A stretch of 19,373 nt of DNA, taken from contig MU646632.1 of the NCBI GenBank assembly GCA_026770585.1, positions 313,282 through 332,654 on the forward strand, in the 5' to 3' direction. The notes under the pieces are model-generated. The model worked only from the letters and a program-made list of their open reading frames with translations, had not been told where the DNA came from and did no database searches. The stretch comes from Baffinella frigidus. Taxonomy: Eukaryota > Cryptophyceae > Cryptomonadales > Baffinellaceae. The position numbers and the translations under genes are program-made. Of the stretch, positions 13,335-19,373 are shown piece after piece; the stretch's first letter is position 1; every line of letters starts with the position of its first letter.

Positions 13335-13388
13335 ACGGAAGCGTTCAGCCGTGGAAGCCCGCTACGGAAGCGTTCAGCCGTGGAAGCC
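13335..13388. repeat. Tandem 25-bp repeat upstream of the WSFQDCW exon
   Basis: ACGGAAGCGTTCAGCCGTGG plus AAGCC occurs twice, 4 bp apart, just before the acceptor in gene sense. Confidence 0.75.
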
Positions 13389-13452
13389 TTTTCCAACCTT
13401 CCGAAGCGGACCAAATCGAGGATGTCAGACGGTTAGATTGCGCTGGTTTCCC

Positions 13453-13507
13453 AGCAGTCTTGGGAGGACCAGTAGGCCACCAGGTTCATCTTGTCATCCT
13501 CCCGTAC
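13453..13507 (-). pseudogene. Partial copy of PAPS reductase WSFQDCW exon (acceptor side)
   Basis: Reads VREDDKMNLVAYWSSQDCW, with ACTAG acceptor kept, then diverges without a donor. It lies upstream of the intact exon. Confidence 0.8.
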
Positions 13508-13518
13508 CTAGTTTCGTT

Positions 13519-13602
13519 TAATAGGGCAACGGACTGAAAACCGGGTAGTTGGGCCTACGGTATTGCCTACGGTAGGCCGTAGGGGCCCAGGGGGGGCTCC
13601 TA
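13519..13602. mobile_element. Family A fragment
   Basis: TAATAGGGCAACGGACTGAAAA then GGTAGTTGGGCCTACGG and CCTACGGTAGGCCGTAGG: one arm of family A. A matching opposite-arm fragment (AATACCGTAGGCCCAACTGC, CAGTTTTCAGTCCGTTATCC) lies at 16765-16818. Confidence 0.65.
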
Positions 13603-14147
13603 TGAAAAAGGACCTGTACGCGACAGGACTCACAACCTGTAGTCCCTACAGTGGACTGGTAACCTGTTTTCGTACACCCGGTTGGGTCACCCACGCGTTT
13701 TATGAGTACGTCTCTTCGGCAACACTCACGATGCATCTTCGTCCGTGTCCTGTCTCGGCGAAGGTACATTCCTGGTCTGTACGGAGCGCGTCCTTACCAG
13801 CCGAACCCGTCGGGGCTTAGAGCTGGGGGCCCACGCGACGATGGCCTGTGTACCAAACAGTTGTATATTTGTTGAGCCTTTCTATTATTCCTGCACTTAT
13901 AAAGGCATTTTAATCCAGGATCCGGATACGTTGACAGATTTGCGGGCGATTGAAGGCGAGTTAACCTTTAAAAACAGAGGGGTTTGGTGCACAGCTCACC
14001 GTTGCGTGGAAGCGCCGCACGGGGTGGGGCTCACAACCTTCGTGTGGGGTTCAGGGTTTACCTTACGAAGTTTACGGTTCAGGGATCGGTTCAGGGTTGT
14101 GATTCTCGTAACCTGTTTTCGTACACCCCGGGGGAGGAGCTCGTAAC
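13603..14147. other. PAPS reductase intron, non-coding
   Basis: Open frames here show no recognisable domain. CGTAACCTGTTTTCGTACACCC at about 14107 and TGGTAACCTGTTTTCGTACAC at about 13658 repeat the sequence just past the donor of the next upstream exon, possibly very short donor-side copies. Confidence 0.5.
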
Positions 14148-14243
14148 CTGGATAGCTGCGCGTTCGAAACCGTGGTCGCGCCGGCGCCCGTTGATCCACA
14201 GCCACGTTCCACTCTCCTTCAGCCCCCGCAGCAACGGCTCCAC
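14148..14243 (-). CDS. cysH: PAPS reductase, GRRRDH exon
   Basis: Encodes 32 residues: VEPLLRGLKESGTWLWIN, then GRRRDHGFERAAIQ. It matches the KVEPxxRxxxELxxxAVxTGRRxSQG region of MET16/CysH, where the arginine-rich stretch contacts the PAPS phosphates. There is no CC...C pair for a 4Fe-4S cluster in the exons found, which fits the PAPS-specific rather than the plant APS type of enzyme. Acceptor CTCTCTCGTAG|GTG; donor CAG|GTTACG; phase 0 at both ends. Three truncated copies lie upstream. Confidence 0.9.
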
Positions 14244-14328
14244 CTACGAGAGAGAGCGCCGCGCCGAATCAGCGAATTAGCAATTCGAATTAGCGATTAG
14301 GATTCCTGGTTAGGATCCGTAAGGATTC

Positions 14329-14358
14329 CTCCTTCAGCCCCCGCAGCAACGGCTCCAC
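14329..14358 (-). pseudogene. Partial copy of PAPS reductase GRRRDH exon (acceptor side)
   Basis: AATGCAG|GTGGAGCC, reading VEPLLRGLKE, then a TTAGGATTC module. Confidence 0.75.
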
Positions 14359-14416
14359 CTGCATTCCGAACAACCGATTAGGATTCGTAATTAGCCATGC
14401 GGGTGCCTAATTAAAA

Positions 14417-14475
14417 ATAAAGTGGAGGCACGCCGTCGTAAGGGCCTTTCAAGGCGAGGCAAGCCACTGGAGGAG
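14417..14475. repeat. 57-bp dispersed direct repeat, copy 1
   Basis: ATAAAGTGGAGGCACGCCGT through TTTCAAGGCGAGGCAAGCCAC is repeated almost exactly at 17737-17794. No inverted ends are seen, so it is not obviously a fold-back element. Confidence 0.8.
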
Positions 14476-14640
14476 GACCTAACAAGCCTCCGGCGGCCCC
14501 TGCGGGGGGCTTGCTGCGCGACCCGAATCGCAGTCGACCCCTGCGGGGGGCTTCCCGAGCGTCTGGTCCCTGCCCGATGCGTGAAACGAATTCACATCGG
14601 AGGGGGTCCTAACAAGCCTCCTTAGCTATTTTTCGGGGAC
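14476..14640. repeat. Segment with paired CTAACAAGCCTCC and CCTGCGGGGGGCTT repeats
   Basis: CCTAACAAGCCTCC occurs at about 14478 and 14607, and CCCCTGCGGGGGGCTT at about 14498 and 14538. No coding signal. Confidence 0.6.
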
Positions 14641-14642
14641 TC

Positions 14643-14719
14643 CTTGAGTGGTCGCGCCCGCGCCCATTGATCCACAGCCACGTGCCCGACTCCTTCAGCC
14701 CCCGCAGCAACGGCTCCAC
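14643..14719 (-). pseudogene. Near-complete copy of PAPS reductase GRRRDH exon, donor lost
   Basis: Reads VEPLLRGLKESGTWLWIN then GRGRDH, after the same CTCTCTCGTAG acceptor. The second Arg of GRR is Gly, the exon end and donor are gone, and unrelated sequence follows. This copy supplies the empty site for the element at 14927-15076. Confidence 0.85.
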
Positions 14720-14895
14720 CTACGAGAGAGAGCGCCGTGCCGACTCAGCGACTGCGATTCCTAATTAGCGATTAGGATTCCTGGTTAAGGATCCGTAAGG
14801 GTTCCTAATTAGCGATTAGGATTCCTGGTTAGCATCCGTAATGCAGCGATTAGGACTCCTGATTGACAGTTAGGAAGCCGTGGTTTACAGTTAGG

Positions 14896-15108
14896 AAGCC
14901 GTTGATCCAGAGCCACGTGCCTGACTTTATCTCAGAAAACGAGTTCTAAAACTCATTTTCTTAAGTCAATTCCCCTACAAATTCGTCAACTTATTCTTTA
15001 CTCTCCGCATAAGTTGACAAATTTGTAGGGGAATTGACTTAAGAAAACGAGTTTTAGAACTCGTTTTCTGAGATAAGACTCCTTCAGGCCTCGCAGCAGC
15101 GGCTCCAC
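14896..15108 (-). pseudogene. Third copy of PAPS reductase GRRRDH exon, split by a fold-back element
   Basis: The 5' part (15108-15077) reads VEPLLRGLKE after AATGCAG. The rest (14926-14896) resumes with SGTWLWIN. The 150-bp element 14927-15076 sits between them within the KESG codons. Confidence 0.85.
14927..15076. mobile_element. TTATCTCAG fold-back element, copy 2, GACT target duplication
   Basis: Same 65-bp arms as 5273-5424. GACT flanks both sides (14923-14926 and 15077-15080). The uninterrupted paralogue at 14688-14691 has a single GACT, so target duplication of 4 bp is directly demonstrated. Confidence 0.93.
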
Positions 15109-15121
15109 CTGCATTGGAGGT

Positions 15122-15473
15122 TCGGGTTTAGGGTTTAGGGTTTAGGGTTTGGGGGGTTGAGGGTTTAGGGTTTAGGGGGTTTAGGGTTTAGGGTTTGGGG
15201 TTTAGGGTTAGAGTTTGGGGGGGTTAGGGTTTAGGGCCACCTGGATTGGAGGTTCGGGTTTAGGGTTTAGGGTTTAGGGTTTAGGGTTTATGGTTTATGG
15301 TTTATGGTTTATGGTTTGGGGTTTAGAGTTTAGGGTTTAGGAGGTTTAGGGTTCAGGGTTTAGGGGGTTTAGGGTTTAGGGTTTAGGGTTTAGGGTTTAG
15401 GGTTTAGGGTTTAGGGTTTAAGGTTTAAGGTTCAAGGTTTAGGGTTAGGGTTAGGGTTTAGGGGTTAGGGACC
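15122..15473. repeat. Interstitial telomere-type array (TTTAGGG)n
   Basis: About 350 bp of TTTAGGG with TTTATGG, TTTAAGG and TTAGGG variants, all G-rich on the plus strand. It begins about 12 bp upstream, in gene sense, of the acceptor of the split exon copy. A repeat of CC(A/G)CCTG(C/G)ATTGGAGGTTCGGG at about 15105 and 15238 divides it. Confidence 0.9.
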
Positions 15474-15545
15474 TAGTTCCACAAGAGTGCGTATATATAG
15501 AGAGAACGATACCTTAGCAACCTTTTCGCGTCTCAATCCACACAG

Positions 15546-15690
15546 TACACTGCCAGGCCGGAGATTTTGTGAACGTCAATCCACCCACAAAATCTGTCAA
15601 CTTAGAAACGAGGTACCCAGATTGGGTACTTCAAAATCAATTTTGGCCTTGAGTTGACTTATACAAAAACTCCGCCCTGGCTGTGCAGTA
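15546..15690. mobile_element. Fold-back element with TACACTGCCAGGCCGGAG end
   Basis: Left end TACACTGCCAGGCCGGAG and right end CTCCGCCCTGGCTGTGCAGTA are imperfect inverted repeats, extended by GTCAA/TTGAC. An internal GGTACCCA.TGGGTAC pair is present. Confidence 0.6.
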
Positions 15691-15923
15691 AGTACGACCT
15701 CGAAAGTGATCATCTACACTTTTTTTATACAAGGAAACTCACAGGTGGGAATTCGGGGGGGGGGGGAATTTCGGACGCACCCAACTTTACTCGGACAGAG
15801 CTAGATGGAGGAAGGAGCGAACACGCAGCAATGATGGTTCCTATGTAGCAACCAGGATTCCTAGTTATTCGCTAAAGGAGCAATTAGGGCTCCTAGTGAT
15901 TCCTAGTTATTCGCTAAGCAGCA

Positions 15924-16078
15924 ATCTCATCCCGCCAGGTATCTAATTTAATTGCTCGAAACACATACTTTTGGCATCATGTTCTGCCTGAAGTGGCCAA
16001 ATTGGCAACTTCAGGCAACTTTTGACGCCAAAAGTATGCGTTTCGAGCAATCAAATTAAATACCTGGCGGGATGAGAT
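15924..16078. mobile_element. Fold-back element with about 50-bp arms
   Basis: ATCTCATCCCGCCAGGTAT...GAAACACATACTTTTGGC and its near-exact mirror. CA flanks both sides. An inner CTGAAGT/ACTTCAG pair forms the tip. Confidence 0.85.
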
Positions 16079-16104
16079 CAGGATCCCTTCTGATTTGCGA
16101 AGGG

Positions 16105-16340
16105 GGAGAGCCCTGGGCTTTGTCGTAGAGCGCTGTGCAGAGAAGTTGGCCACCGGAAAATTGGAAAATTGGAAAATTGGAGCCGTTGATATCCACTTTT
16201 GAGAAATTCATGGTACTAAATTTCTCAAAAGTCGACAAAATGGCTCCAATTTCTCAACTTCCCATTATTTCCCGTGGCCAACTTCTCTGCATAGCGCTCT
16301 ACTCCTCGACGTCCTCCACCGTGGAACAGATCGGACGAGA
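16105..16340 (-). pseudogene. Copy of PAPS reductase DDLFVEDV exon, split by a TA-inserted element
   Basis: The minus strand reads SDLF, a small frame-breaking insertion, then VEDVEEY before the element and DKA after it. The interruption falls inside the Tyr codon. Downstream of the intact exon. Confidence 0.65.
16128..16299. mobile_element. MITE-like element with TA target duplication
   Basis: Ends GAGCGCTGTGCAGAGAAG and CTTCTCTGCATAGCGCTC, continuing to GTTGGCCAC. TA lies on both sides. The uninterrupted exon copies at about 16660-16690 and 16890-16915 read TTGTCGTACTC with a single TA, so the insertion and its 2-bp duplication are visible directly. TA duplication is the hallmark of the Tc1/mariner superfamily; assignment rests on that alone. 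Confidence 0.88.
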
Positions 16341-16456
16341 ACTTTCATCAAAAGTCAACTTGCCCGGACGCAATTGACTTTAAGGCCTTATGTGGTGCAA
16401 ATTTGGTCACGTTGCCCCCAGAATTCTGGGGGAACGAAACCTTCGTAGTCCACCGA

Positions 16457-16641
16457 CCACACAGCGGGCTACGAAGGGCTTTTCGGCCCATTTCGGGCCA
16501 CCTTTCCGTTAACTTGATCCACAGGAACCCCCCTATGACCCTACAGGCTGCGTACCGTAGGGTCGTAGGTCTTATCGCTTGTGGATTATTCACGAATCCC
16601 TTCGAGGGTTATTCAAAATTCCTTCGTAGTCCACCAAGTGG
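16457..16641. mobile_element. Family B fold-back element
   Basis: CCACACAGCGGGCTACGAAG on the left; GGTTATTCAAAATTCCTTCG then TAGTCCACC on the right. CCCTACAGGCTGCGTACCGT is the core. The right terminus is partly rearranged. Confidence 0.65.
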
Positions 16642-16653
16642 AGAGGGCGGGAC

Positions 16654-16704
16654 CTTGGCGACTTTGTCGTACTCCTCAACATCCTCCACAGACAGGTCGC
16701 CCTC
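16654..16704 (-). pseudogene. Copy of PAPS reductase DDLFVEDV exon (donor side)
   Basis: Reads GDLSVEDVEEYDKVAK then GTCCCG, so the 3' part and donor are kept. The acceptor side is replaced by three further GGCGACCTGTCTGTGGAGGA fragments (to 16781), a local tandem amplification of the exon's first codons. Confidence 0.8.
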
Positions 16705-16781
16705 CACAGACAGGTCGCCCTACATCCTCCACAGACAGGTCGCCCTACATCCTCCACAGACAGGTCGCCCTAGTCAATACC
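16684..16781. repeat. Tandem GACAGGTCGCCC exon-fragment repeat
   Basis: CCTCCACAGACAGGTCGCCC occurs four times, first 19 then 29 bp apart, each corresponding to GDLSVED of the neighbouring exon copy. Confidence 0.85.
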
Positions 16782-16884
16782 GTAGGCCCAACTGCCCAGT
16801 TTTCAGTCCGTTATCCTATGAAATTCGCGATTAGGACCGGTAATGGAAAAGGCCACGGCCAGCCGCGAGGGCATGGGGCGTGAC

Positions 16885-16933
16885 CTTGGCGACTTTGTCG
16901 TACTCTTCGACATCCTCCACGAATAGGTCGTCA
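16885..16933 (-). CDS. cysH: PAPS reductase, DDLFVEDVEEYDKVAK exon
   Basis: Sixteen codons preceded by one base, reading DDLFVEDVEEYDKVAK, with donor AAG|GTCACGCC. It joins in phase 0 to VEPLLRG at 14243, giving YDKVAKVEPLLR, compared with KYDYLAKVEP in fungal MET16. The acceptor assigned here is CAACAG|T. The leading base would complete a codon from a preceding exon ending in phase 2, which the candidate donor at 17605 provides. This acceptor is weaker than the others, so the 5' boundary is less certain than the reading frame. Confidence 0.78.
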
Positions 16934-16994
16934 CTGTTGCCCCGGACAGGCGAGTTAGGCCACACAGCGGGCTACGAAGGGATTTCGTGAATAG

Positions 16995-17162
16995 CCACCA
17001 GCCCTCACGGTTTGCACAAATGGAAAATTACGTACCAGTTTTGAAACTCAAAACACCTTGCTTTTGGGGTTTTAAAAATAACCGACGCCGGAATCCGGCG
17101 GTCTCCAAGGGCATTACGTACCGCCAAATTCGACCATTTGTGCAAACCGTGAGGGTTGGTGG
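16995..17162. mobile_element. Fold-back element with 29-bp ends, inserted in a family B end
   Basis: CCACCAGCCCTCACGGTTTG..CACAAATGG and its mirror, near perfect. An internal CGCCGGAATCCGGCG hairpin is present. The flanking GATTTCGTGAATAG repeats belong to family B termini. Confidence 0.85.
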
Positions 17163-17165
17163 AGG

Positions 17166-17245
17166 GCCACGACGGGATTTCGTGAATAGGGCTACGAAGG
17201 GATTTCGTGCATAGGGCCACGACGGGATTTCGTGAATAACCGACA
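17166..17245. repeat. Tandem repeat of about 27 bp (GGGATTTCGTGAATAG)
   Basis: GGCCACGACGGGATTTCGTG and GGCTACGAAGGGATTTCGTG alternate three times. They derive from the family B terminus, and a fourth unit lies at 16970-16995 on the other side of the inserted element. Confidence 0.75.
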
Positions 17246-17375
17246 CGGGGATAAGCAGTATGACCCTGTCCGAACCTCGCCCAGCGCACACCACGCAGGG
17301 CTGGAGGGAGGGGCATTCAAAAGTCATTTTTAACGGGAAAACATTCCCAAAAGTCACTTTTTAGCACAAAAACGG

Positions 17376-17412
17376 CCCCAAGAACGAGCAAACGGCTCCA
17401 AGAACGAGCATG
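17376..17412. repeat. Short tandem repeat CGGCYCCAAGAACGAGCA
   Basis: Two adjacent units of 19-20 bp. Confidence 0.7.
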
Positions 17413-17449
17413 GAATACCCCACCCAAGGGCCTGGAGTGGTCTCTTGGG

Positions 17450-17473
17450 GACGTCCTCTACGAACAGGTCGTC
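17450..17473 (-). pseudogene. Fragment of PAPS reductase DDLFVEDV exon (5' part)
   Basis: Reads VDDLFVEDV then diverges. It lies upstream of the intact exon and keeps its 5' side. Confidence 0.6.
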
Positions 17474-17604
17474 AACTTCCCGGTTAGGAGCCGTAAGGAT
17501 CCTGGGAGGCGACACGCGAGAGCAGAAAGATGCTCTAGAGAGTCACCTACCCAGAGTCATATATCACCGAGTATACAACAGTATACGAAGATAAGGATCC
17601 TGAC

Positions 17605-17706
17605 CATTTTTCGTCGAATTCGGGGATATCCCCGGGCAGGCGGGGTAGCCACACAGCGGGCCCCGTACAAATCCTGGACGCGAGCGTAAAACCAGCAGGG
17701 GTGCGA
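17605..17706 (-). CDS. Possible PAPS reductase exon (RVQDLYG..IPEFDEK), frame uncertain
   Basis: The minus strand gives YARVQDLYGARCVATPPARG in one frame and GDIPEFDEK in another, ending AATG|GTCAGG. Together they resemble the ..RVxxKYG..VHVxxP....EFxxKYG region that precedes DDLF in PAPS reductases, and the donor phase fits the exon at 16933. The frame change in the middle means either a frameshifted copy or an unrecognised intron. The middle contains AGCCACACAGCGGGC, a family B terminus, which may be the cause. Confidence 0.35.
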
Positions 17707-17736
17707 ACGTGTACTTGAGACCAATTTGCATTGTAC

Positions 17737-17794
17737 ATAAAGTGGAGGCACGCCGTCGTAAGGGCCTTTCAAGGCGAGGCAAGCCACGGAGGAG
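17737..17794. repeat. 57-bp dispersed direct repeat, copy 2
   Basis: Almost identical to 14417-14475 (ATAAAGTGGAGGCACGCCGT to GAGGCAAGCCAC). Confidence 0.8.
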
Positions 17795-18199
17795 GATTTG
17801 CGAAAAATCCTTCAAGTTAGTTTTCAGGACCATGGACCAACGCTGCTGCGGGGGCTCACATAGGATGCCTAGGGCCTACCGAACTGCCAAAAGTTGACGG
17901 TGTAGACCGGCATCGTCAGCTTTTGCCAATGTTTCATTCTTTTCCGTGGCCACCAGAAGCAAAAACCGCTCCACCGTATGCGACTGCCCCTGCAATCGAA
18001 GGCATTTTGAATAACCCCTAAGCGACAAGACCTGGGTCCCTACGGAAGGCAACCAGTAGGGGCATAGGGGGGCTCCTACGGTTTCCCGTCCTAGTGTGGG
18101 GAGTTTCTCAATGAGTGCGACACTGTCAATCCACTCGGTGGGCTACGAGGGGTTTGTTGACCCCGGATTCGTATGCGACCGCCCCTGCAATCGAGGATT
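17795..18199. other. Intronic or flanking stretch with family B pieces
   Basis: Contains an imperfect hairpin GCCAAAAGTTGACG/CGTCAGCTTTTGCC (17885-17929), a family B core fragment at about 18005-18080, and CGACTGCCCCTGCAATCGA at about 17981, which recurs at about 18178. A 70-bp segment (18103-18172) is repeated at 18832-18905. No gene is supported. Confidence 0.5.
18103..18172. repeat. 70-bp direct repeat, copy 1
   Basis: TTTCTCAATGAGTGCGACAC..TCAATCCACTCGGTGGGCTA..TTTGTTGACCCCGGATTC recurs with about five changes at 18832-18905. The GGGCTACGAGGGGTTTGTTG part resembles a diverged family B terminus. Confidence 0.75.
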
Positions 18200-18291
18200 C
18201 CGTTTTGTGTTATCTTACGGGTGAAATTTGCCATCTTAGCCTCGACACAGCCTTACATGGTATGAAATCCACCCCTAAGATAGCAATACGG
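18200..18291. mobile_element. Small fold-back element
   Basis: CCGTTTTGTGTTATCTTACGG and CCTAAGATAGCAATACGG, with GTGAAAT/ATTTCA-like inner arms: imperfect inverted ends of about 30 bp. Confidence 0.5.
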
Positions 18292-18364
18292 CGTTGTGGC
18301 AAAAGGGAGAAGTTCCCCGCAGATCTTGTACACGTTCGGCACCCTCAGGAGCAGCCCCTGCAAT

Positions 18365-18560
18365 CGAGGGGGGCAGGGAGGCAGGCAGACAGAGAGGCAG
18401 ACACACAGGGAGACAAGCAGGCAGGCAGGCGAGAGTGGAGACACGCAGGCAGGCAGGCAGGCAGGCGAGAGTGGTGTCGAGGGCAGGGGGGCAGGGAGAC
18501 AGGGAGGCTGGCCGGCAGGGAGGGAGAGAGGGATGGCGGCAGGGAGCGAGAGAGAGGCCG
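18365..18560. repeat. GGCAGGCAGGCGAGAG minisatellite
   Basis: Purine-rich, with units GGCAGGCAGGCGAGAGTGG and GGGAGACAGGGAGGC. As at PNP exon 4, the minus strand is a long polypyrimidine tract that ends just before an acceptor-like site, GATTGCAG (18360-18358). Confidence 0.8.
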
Positions 18561-18654
18561 AGGCGTTCAGGGTTCGCATGGTCCAGCTGGTCCTGAGAGA
18601 TAGGTGCCACAGAGCTGACACAGGGGTCTGTCTTTCAAGGTCCCAGGTGTGCGT

Positions 18655-18755
18655 TCCACACAGCGAGCTACGAAGGGATGTTGAACAACCCTGCAGCGAT
18701 AAGACCTACGACCCTACGGTAGGCAACCCGTAGGGGCATGAGGGGGGTTCCCACG
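18655..18755. mobile_element. Family B fragment
   Basis: CCACACAGCGAGCTACGAAG, GGATGTTGAACAACC, CGATAAGACCTACGACCC, then CCTACGGTAGGCAACCCG. The opposite end is not clear. Confidence 0.6.
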
Positions 18756-18831
18756 GTCCTGAGAGATTGGTGCCACAGAGATGACACAGGGGTGTCAGGG
18801 CGGACGGCAGACAGGCAGGGACGCATGGAGG

Positions 18832-18905
18832 AATTTCTCAACGAGTGCGAAACTGTCAATCCACTCGGTGGGCTACGAGGGGTTTGTTGACCCCGGATTC
18901 CGGGG
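18832..18905. repeat. 70-bp direct repeat, copy 2
   Basis: Second copy of 18103-18172. Confidence 0.75.
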
Positions 18906-19226
18906 TGTTACGTGACCAATTTGCTTTAGAAAAAACCTTAAAGTTAATTTTCTTCAGGTGAGTTGACTTTTGATGACAGGTTCGTAGTCCACCGTGTGGG
19001 TGGGGAGGCGCGCGTGTACGCGAGTCCCCCGCACGACTCTCGATTCAACTGCCATCTGTTGTACCAGGAAAGTAGCTAAACCGGCAGCAGAATTCAGCAA
19101 CAGACCCCCCTCGGATCCTAGCTCTGCCTCACTCGGGTTAGCCGACTACTCTTAAGTTGACATTCTGGTTTTGAGGTACAAACTCGTCAACTTTCGAGCG
19201 GAAAAGGACCCGGTCTCACCATGTTC
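18906..19226. other. Non-coding stretch
   Basis: No gene seen. It contains CTCTGCCTCACTCGGGTTAG (19124) and GAGCGGAAAAGGACCCGGTC (about 19196), repeats shared with the 3.8-4.4 kb region, and a solitary TTCGTAGTCCACCGTGTGGG family B end at about 18982. Confidence 0.5.
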
Positions 19227-19373
19227 ATAGGCTAACGGCCTGAAAATGGGGTAGTTAGGCCTACGGCATTGCCTAGGACTTCCTACCGTAGGCCGAGGGA
19301 TCCTAGGACCAAAAAGTCTCGGCCTACGGTAGGAGGTCCTAGGCAATGCCGTAGGCCTAACTACCCCATTTTC
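19227..19373. mobile_element. Family A long hairpin element, copy 3, cut by the window edge
   Basis: ATAGGCTAACGGCCTGAAAA start and the same arms and loop as 638-800. The last bases of the right arm lie outside the window. Confidence 0.8.

Noticed and set aside
13563-14146. Plus-strand frames 13563-13820 and 13745-14146 as genes
   Set aside because: No domain is recognised. They overlap a family A fragment and intronic repeats of the PAPS reductase gene on the opposite strand.
11183-15473. TTTAGGG arrays as a chromosome end
   Set aside because: Both arrays are interstitial, with single-copy exons on both sides, and contain many variant units.
18103-18905. PTEWIDSFALVEKF reading on the minus strand of the 70-bp repeats as an exon
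   Set aside because: The frame is open in both copies, but the segment overlaps a diverged family B terminus and no protein family match is apparent.

Overview
The window looks like nuclear DNA of a eukaryotic microalga or related protist. Genes are split into small exons (49-384 bp) with phase-matched GT-AG junctions, there are (TTTAGGG)n arrays of the plant/algal telomere type, and there is one possible selenoprotein. It holds no bacterial operon, rRNA, tRNA, CRISPR array or recognisable transposase. Long open frames are mostly accidental products of GC-rich repeats. The organism cannot be named from the sequence alone.

Three host genes can be read. (1) A purine nucleoside phosphorylase (PNP) runs on the minus strand. 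Exons at 6535-6152, 6066-6018, 5577-5465 and 2938-2804 join in phase to 227 residues; the last exon, about 50 residues, is not found and probably lies left of the window. (2) A small glycine-rich single-pass membrane protein, resembling selenoprotein K, lies on the plus strand (7061-7133 joined to 7487-7698). A TGA that might encode selenocysteine is followed by seven more codons. It is divergent from PNP across about 525 bp. (3) A PAPS reductase (MET16/CysH type, assimilatory sulfate reduction) lies on the minus strand. Exons at 16933-16885, 14243-14148, 13323-13247, 11447-11353 and 10248-10166 join in phase and end at a stop codon after the catalytic ECGIH motif. Its N-terminal part is only faintly visible at 17.6-18.6 kb.

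The most notable feature is what surrounds these exons. Most PNP and PAPS reductase exons are accompanied by one to five truncated copies in the same orientation. Copies upstream of the intact exon keep its splice acceptor and 5' part. Copies downstream keep its 3' part and, in most cases, the splice donor. The arrays are padded with purine-rich minisatellites, AT-rich modules, telomere-type repeats and short inverted-repeat elements.

The rest is a dense collection of about a dozen families of non-autonomous fold-back elements (MITE-like, about 100-210 bp). Several have target-site duplications, and two are validated by empty paralogous sites inside this window. The 8.3-11.1 kb stretch is almost wholly made of four such families packed end to end or nested.
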